Source of the DNA: Larimichthys crocea
Lineage: Eukaryota; Chordata; Actinopteri; Sciaenidae
Reading direction: 5' to 3'
DNA length: 64,000 bases
Assembly: GCF_000972845.2 (NCBI RefSeq)
Contig: NC_040025.1
Span: 18,345,399 to 18,409,398, forward strand
Under the pieces are notes generated by a model. The model did no database searches and was not told the DNA's origin. It worked only from the letters and a program-made list of their open reading frames with translations. Shown here in pieces: positions 46,430-64,000 of this stretch. Numbering within the stretch: position 1 is the stretch's first letter; each line of letters begins with the position of its first letter. The position numbers were made by a program, and so were the translations under genes.

Positions 46430-46814
46430 TGCGTAGACTTTCCTAAAGGAAGCAATAAGTTTCACTTTGTCATAAACTAGCACCTTAGCGTGGGAACTTC
46501 TGATAGTTGTAAACAAAATAACTAAGCAGCGGTTCAACCGGTCGGATAAAAGTCATGTGTGTAGGAGTATTCAAAGTCTTGTGTGAATTAGTCAGAACAC
46601 ACTAAGTGTGGTAGTTGCACATGAGCAAATATGAACAGAAAAACTGAATTTTAATTGTTTTTATTTGGTTTCCACATGCTCACTCAGGCAAAAGCAGCCA
46701 ATATGCTTTGAACGTGCTTACTTAGTGCTGTAGATCTGAAAACATACAAGTGTAATTTGTATTAAGTGAAAATGGAATAAACAGACCTCTTTGTTTTCCA
46801 CCTTGGGAGTCTGT
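46430..46814 (+). repeat. rbp7: Copy B of the nmnat1 3' UTR segment, in rbp7 3' region
   Basis: Same orientation and near-identical to 43792-44174, including AATAAA at 46776-46781. Just upstream, AAAGCAGTTTTAGG at 46411 resembles AAAGCAGTTATTTTAAG in the nmnat1 UTR near 43707. The copied region may therefore have started further 5' and lost about 70 bp. Confidence 0.9.
46776..46781 (+). terminator. rbp7: Candidate rbp7 poly(A) signal in copied segment
   Basis: AATAAA about 735 bp after the rbp7 stop, in the same context (GGAATAAACAGACCTC) as the nmnat1 signal. It would end rbp7 transcripts upstream of the second signal at 46984. Confidence 0.6.
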
Positions 46815-46979
46815 TTTGTGCAAATGTTTTGTTTCCTTGAAGTTTCTATTGTTCAATAGGACAAATTTTGGATATCACATTTGGGTGAGGTATTTGTAAA
46901 AAAATAAAAAATAGAAATTTGTTCATGTAGATATATTTATACCTGATGGACAACAAAAAGAGAGGTGTAGGATGTTTTT
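46809..46979 (+). repeat. rbp7: Direct repeat A', second copy, rbp7 3' region
   Basis: Second copy of the block at 46257-46410. It overlaps the end of copy B by the six bases GTCTGT, so the junction shows microhomology. It runs directly into a second AATAAA at 46984. Confidence 0.9.
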
Positions 46980-46983
46980 GTAT

Positions 46984-46989
46984 AATAAA
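46984..46989 (+). terminator. rbp7: Second rbp7 poly(A) signal AATAAA
   Basis: Canonical hexamer five bases after repeat A'. It is probably the original rbp7 signal if the A-B part was gained later. Confidence 0.55.
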
Positions 46990-47139
46990 ATGGATTTTGA
47001 AAGAAATCTGAAGTGGCATATTTTGTCATTCATTTCATTTTGTCATTATATCTTCAGTAAAATAAATGTATGCCTCTGATTGTGTGCTCACTCATAGAAC
47101 CACTTTGGGTCATCGTTCATCCCACAGAATAATGTGGAC

Positions 47140-47690
47140 ATATCTGTAAGATAAGATGAGATGATATAGACTAATTATCCCAAACTGAAGAAATTCACTT
47201 CAGCTCATATACACAAGGTTGATATACAAGAAATTACTTATAACATGAACATACAAAGAAAAAGTCATGCTGGTGTTAAAGAGTCTGGCAGCTGTTGGAA
47301 TGAAGGACCTGCGGTAGAGCTCCTTCTTACATGGTGGGAGTAGCAGTCTGTTGATGAAGGAGCTCATGCAGGAGGTGAGAGGAGTTGTTCATGATGGATG
47401 TCAGCTTTGCTAACATCCTCCTCTCCCCACCTTCCTCTATGGAGTCTAGGGGGCAGTCCAGGACAGAGCTGGATCTTTTGACCAGTTTGTTGAGTCTTTT
47501 TCTGTTGCTGTCTGTGCTTCTGGCTCCCCATGAGCTTCATCCCACAGTCCAAAGACATCAATAGGTTAATTGGTGACTCTAAATTGTCTGTATGTTGTAT
47601 GTGCCCTGCGATAAGTTGGCAACTTGTCCGAGGTGTATCCCGCCTCTTGCTCAAAGTGGCCCTGATGAGGATAAGCGGTTACAGATAATG
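47140..47690. repeat. Teleost dispersed repeat cluster
   Basis: An eroded tail (TATAGACTAATTATCCCAAA) is followed by TCTGGCAGCTGTTGGAATGA and GGACCTGCGGTAGAGCTCCT. Another block begins CCACAGTCCAAAGACATCAA and ends GGATAAGCGGTTACAGATAA TGGATGAATGG. Both blocks are phrases common to many fish genomes, the second being the familiar tail of a very abundant family. At least two elements seem nested or adjacent. No coding capacity remains. Confidence 0.65.
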
Positions 47691-47729
47691 GATGAATGGG
47701 GCTTACACTGTTTATTATAAATGATAACA

Positions 47730-48080
47730 TTAAATGTGCAGTGTGATGGATTTAGTAGCATCTTGTAGTAAAGTTGCAGATTGCAACCAACTGAATATGG
47801 CTCATAATCCTGTTCCAAGCGTGAAGTTTAAACTAAGGCGGCCATCTGGAGCCAGTGTTTGGTTTGTCCAGTTTAGGTTTGTAGAAACGTGGTGGTTCAA
47901 CATGGTGGACTCTGTGGAATAGGACCCACTCCCTCTAAAAGATATAAAAGTCTCATTCTAAGGTAACAAAAACATAATACTTCTTATTCTCAGGTTAGTA
48001 TACACACATGAAAACATAGTTATACTTTATATTATATTCTACTTCTGCCTATACATCTGCTTAAATTAAATGTTTAACTG
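47730..48080 (+). repeat. Non-autonomous DNA transposon copy, hAT-like
   Basis: It begins TTAAATGTGCAGTGTGATGG and contains GATTGCAACCAACTGAATA, GGAGCCAGTGTTTGGTTTGT and GGACCCACTCCCTCT, in the order of a very common teleost MITE whose ends read TTAAAGGTGCAGTGTG. The 3' end is eroded. A second copy in the opposite orientation lies at 53786-54172. The open frame within it is not a gene. Confidence 0.75.
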
Positions 48081-48869
48081 GCTCTAACCTGGCAGCACCA
48101 CTGAAATTTAAATAAAACCTTTTTGTGCTGATCTTGTGCCTCATGGCTGTTCATGCACACTTTAGTTTAAATAACTACAGGCTGTGCTGCTTTTTTTTTT
48201 TTCTTTTCCCCCCAACTTGGTTTATTGACATAAATGACAGCTATAAGAAAGCAAGTATTAAGTTTCTCATTACTATTATCACAAAACTCTAATAAAGACA
48301 AATAATGTACAAGACAGTTGTGTTTAAATATATAAACAAACAACAATAATATAACCAAGCAAACAAAAAACAAACAACGAAAAAAAAAGGCAGGTCACCT
48401 GTACAGAATGAAGAGTTAGTTATTAAAAGCACATTATAGAGAACAATCACACACAACTGTACGAAGCATGTCATTAAAAACAGATCAGACAATGCACAAG
48501 AGATTGTTTGTCAGTTCAGGATGTTAGGAAAAGTCCATTTATTCGCATACTCAAAAAATGGTCCCTTATGTTTTCCTGAAAGAAGCTGACGATCCTCTCA
48601 GTGTGCAAAGGATTTTCTCCCTGTTGATAAAGTCAAACATGTCCTTCATCCACACATGACAGGTTGGTGGAGTCGGGGATTTCCACTTTATGCTGCTTAT
48701 ATTTCTTTAAGGCAACATACAAGACATAATAATGTATCTAATGTATTTAGATCAGCTGCCAGGCAGTGAATCTACTGCAAAAAACAAAACAAATGACATG
48801 CACACATAACAGGTGTGATCAAGCATTTATCTGTGCGACACAGTGAAGCATCACACCTCCAACAGGCTC
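48081..48869. other. rbp7-ube4b intergenic DNA
   Basis: AT-rich, with poly(T) and poly(A) stretches and no recognisable exon. Minus-strand open frames here are dominated by Phe and Leu from the T-rich runs. Confidence 0.6.
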
Positions 48870-49206
48870 TGAGGTCACGTGACACTGCCTAGAACCAAAA
48901 TGGCCGCAGTTGTATTTTGACGTATAATAAGCAGCTACTTTTCTTTTTGTTTCATTCTTGGTAGTAAAACTAGCAAACGAGAGACTTTTTTTTTTTTTTT
49001 TTTTTTTTGGAGGAGCCGTATCTCGCAAACCCTCCGCAAAACCGGCGTCCTAGTTTTTAAATCTTGAAGACAATCAAGACCGACGCGCTATATTTGTTTG
49101 AACTGAGTTAGACTATGCACATTTAGCTCGGACACAGGCTGGCTGGCTCTGGCTGGCAACACAGTGCAAGCAGTTCAAAGTGAAACAGCTAGCCGACTTA
49201 GCTGCG
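48870..49206 (+). promoter_or_regulatory. ube4b: ube4b promoter and 5' UTR region
   Basis: GTCACGTGAC at 48874-48883 is a perfect palindromic E-box of the CLEAR/USF type. It is followed by AAAATGGCCGC at 48897-48907, a close YY1 match, and a CG-rich stretch near 49020-49100. No TATA box is seen. A 23-base poly(T) run at 48986-49008 interrupts the region. Transcription probably starts near or just after the YY1 site. Confidence 0.6.
48986..49008. repeat. Poly(T) tract in ube4b promoter region
   Basis: 23 consecutive T residues about 200 bp before the ube4b start codon. Confidence 0.9.
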
Positions 49207-63024
<13,818 letters not shown>

Positions 63025-64000
63025 GTGTGTGTGTGTTTTTAAACAGCAGACCTGCATTTTTTTTTTTTAATTTGGATATCCAAAACAGTTCAAGAAGTGT
63101 TGCATCTTCTTCCCCCACTGACACTGTACTCACATCCCACTTTTCTGTGCGCTTTGCTGTCTATTATAACTTATTTATATTTCTCATTTTTATTAGACGC
63201 CAGTGTTACAGAGAAAAAGAGACTATTTAGAAAATGTGTTCAAATCTTTAAATTTACAGTGAATATTTGGGATCTTCATAAACAATAAACAATATATTTA
63301 TTATATTACACTGAGCATCGCGGTCTTTTAAATAAAACTATTCTAAATAAAGTTTGTAATGTAAAATGTAACATTTTTGGTGGTAACATTAGTCAACATC
63401 TTGTCACTGAATCTTTGGCCTCAAGCAGAAAAAGTCCCTTCTTTAGAAATCTGATGTGACCTCAGGTCAGTCGGTGCAGACAGACAGCATCTTCAGCAGC
63501 CTCTGTTGCGGCTGGATTCCAGACATTTGTAGGGGATTTTGCAGCTCATAGGGTCATATAGACAGCTTAGAGCAAGGCTATCTTATAACCACAGACTTAA
63601 TATAATCTAGGAAGAGAACGTGGCCCACATACCTCCTTTGATTCCCAGTCATACCAACCCGCCACAGTTGATGGGAGTGTGCCGTACAGGAGGCTCAAGT
63701 ATCGGCTTTCTATGTGGTCAATGTCCCCCGCGTTAGGTTTTATTTTTGTAACGCTCAAGTCGTGCTGTAACATCCTTGTGACATTTCACTGTAAGGGCAC
63801 ACTTTATCAAGAGCTTTTATAGAGAATTCATTGGATGTTTTCTTTACTAGCGTTTTGATAGGTGCAGCAGTATTGCTGTCATATCAAACAGCAGTGGAAG
63901 ATGTCACATGTTTGGAGACATGCCTTGCAGGATGAAAATATTGAATTTAGTTGCTTTTATTCTCACAAAACCTTGTTATATTATAATTCAAATTAGAGTG
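63025..64000 (+). other. ube4b: Start of the last visible ube4b intron
   Basis: Donor G|GTGTGT followed by about 975 bp in which I find no U-box coding sequence (expected to begin DPLMDTLMTDPV). The intron therefore continues past the window. Confidence 0.75.

Noticed and set aside
47734..47922. 62-codon frame downstream of rbp7
   Set aside because: It lies wholly within the hAT-like element; its residues come from repeat phrases found in many fish loci.
63025..64000. Search for the ube4b U-box exon
   Set aside because: No sequence resembling the U-box start or its PFNR and EPVPELKEQI motifs was found, so the C-terminus is outside the window.

Overview
The window is chromosomal DNA from a ray-finned fish, probably a percomorph teleost. 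It holds long genes with GT-AG introns, many microsatellites, and dispersed repeats of types familiar from teleost genomes. Five protein-coding genes were assembled by joining exons so that codon phase is kept across every junction and the product stays close to the known vertebrate protein. The gene order clstn1 (+), lzic (-), nmnat1 (+), rbp7 (+), ube4b (+) resembles human 1p36.22, so this is an ordinary conserved vertebrate block. I found no phage, plasmid, CRISPR or bacterial system.

Layout. 1-1194 is upstream DNA and the clstn1 promoter. 1195-31968 is calsyntenin-1 in 19 coding exons, 980 codons plus stop, with a 14.7 kb first intron. Its 3' UTR of about 3.3 kb ends near 35240. After a tail-to-tail gap, lzic runs on the minus strand (38597 down to 36712, six coding exons, 189 aa). 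A promoter shared head to head lies at about 38880-39515. nmnat1 follows (39516-43642, four coding exons, 274 aa), then rbp7 (45135-46041, four exons, 134 aa). ube4b starts at 49207; 27 coding exons (1,311 codons plus one base) lie inside the window, and the C-terminal U-box exon or exons lie beyond base 64000.

The genes do not form a pathway. Calsyntenin-1 is a neuronal membrane cargo adaptor for kinesin-1. LZIC is a small protein related to the beta-catenin inhibitor ICAT. NMNAT1 makes nuclear NAD+. RBP7 is a cytosolic retinoid-binding protein. UBE4B is an E3/E4 ubiquitin ligase.

The most unusual local structure is in the 3' regions of nmnat1 and rbp7. About 385 bp carrying the nmnat1 poly(A) signal is repeated at roughly 93% identity (counted by eye) downstream of rbp7. 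There it sits between two direct copies of an rbp7-side segment. Other points of note are a 43-bp tandem duplication that copies a 3' splice site in ube4b, a predicted GC-AG intron, two phase-symmetric cassette exons in ube4b and two in clstn1, a splice donor inside a GT microsatellite in lzic, an overlapping upstream ORF in nmnat1, and a perfect GTCACGTGAC palindrome upstream of ube4b. I could not run alignments, so repeat identities and family names come from reading and memory.
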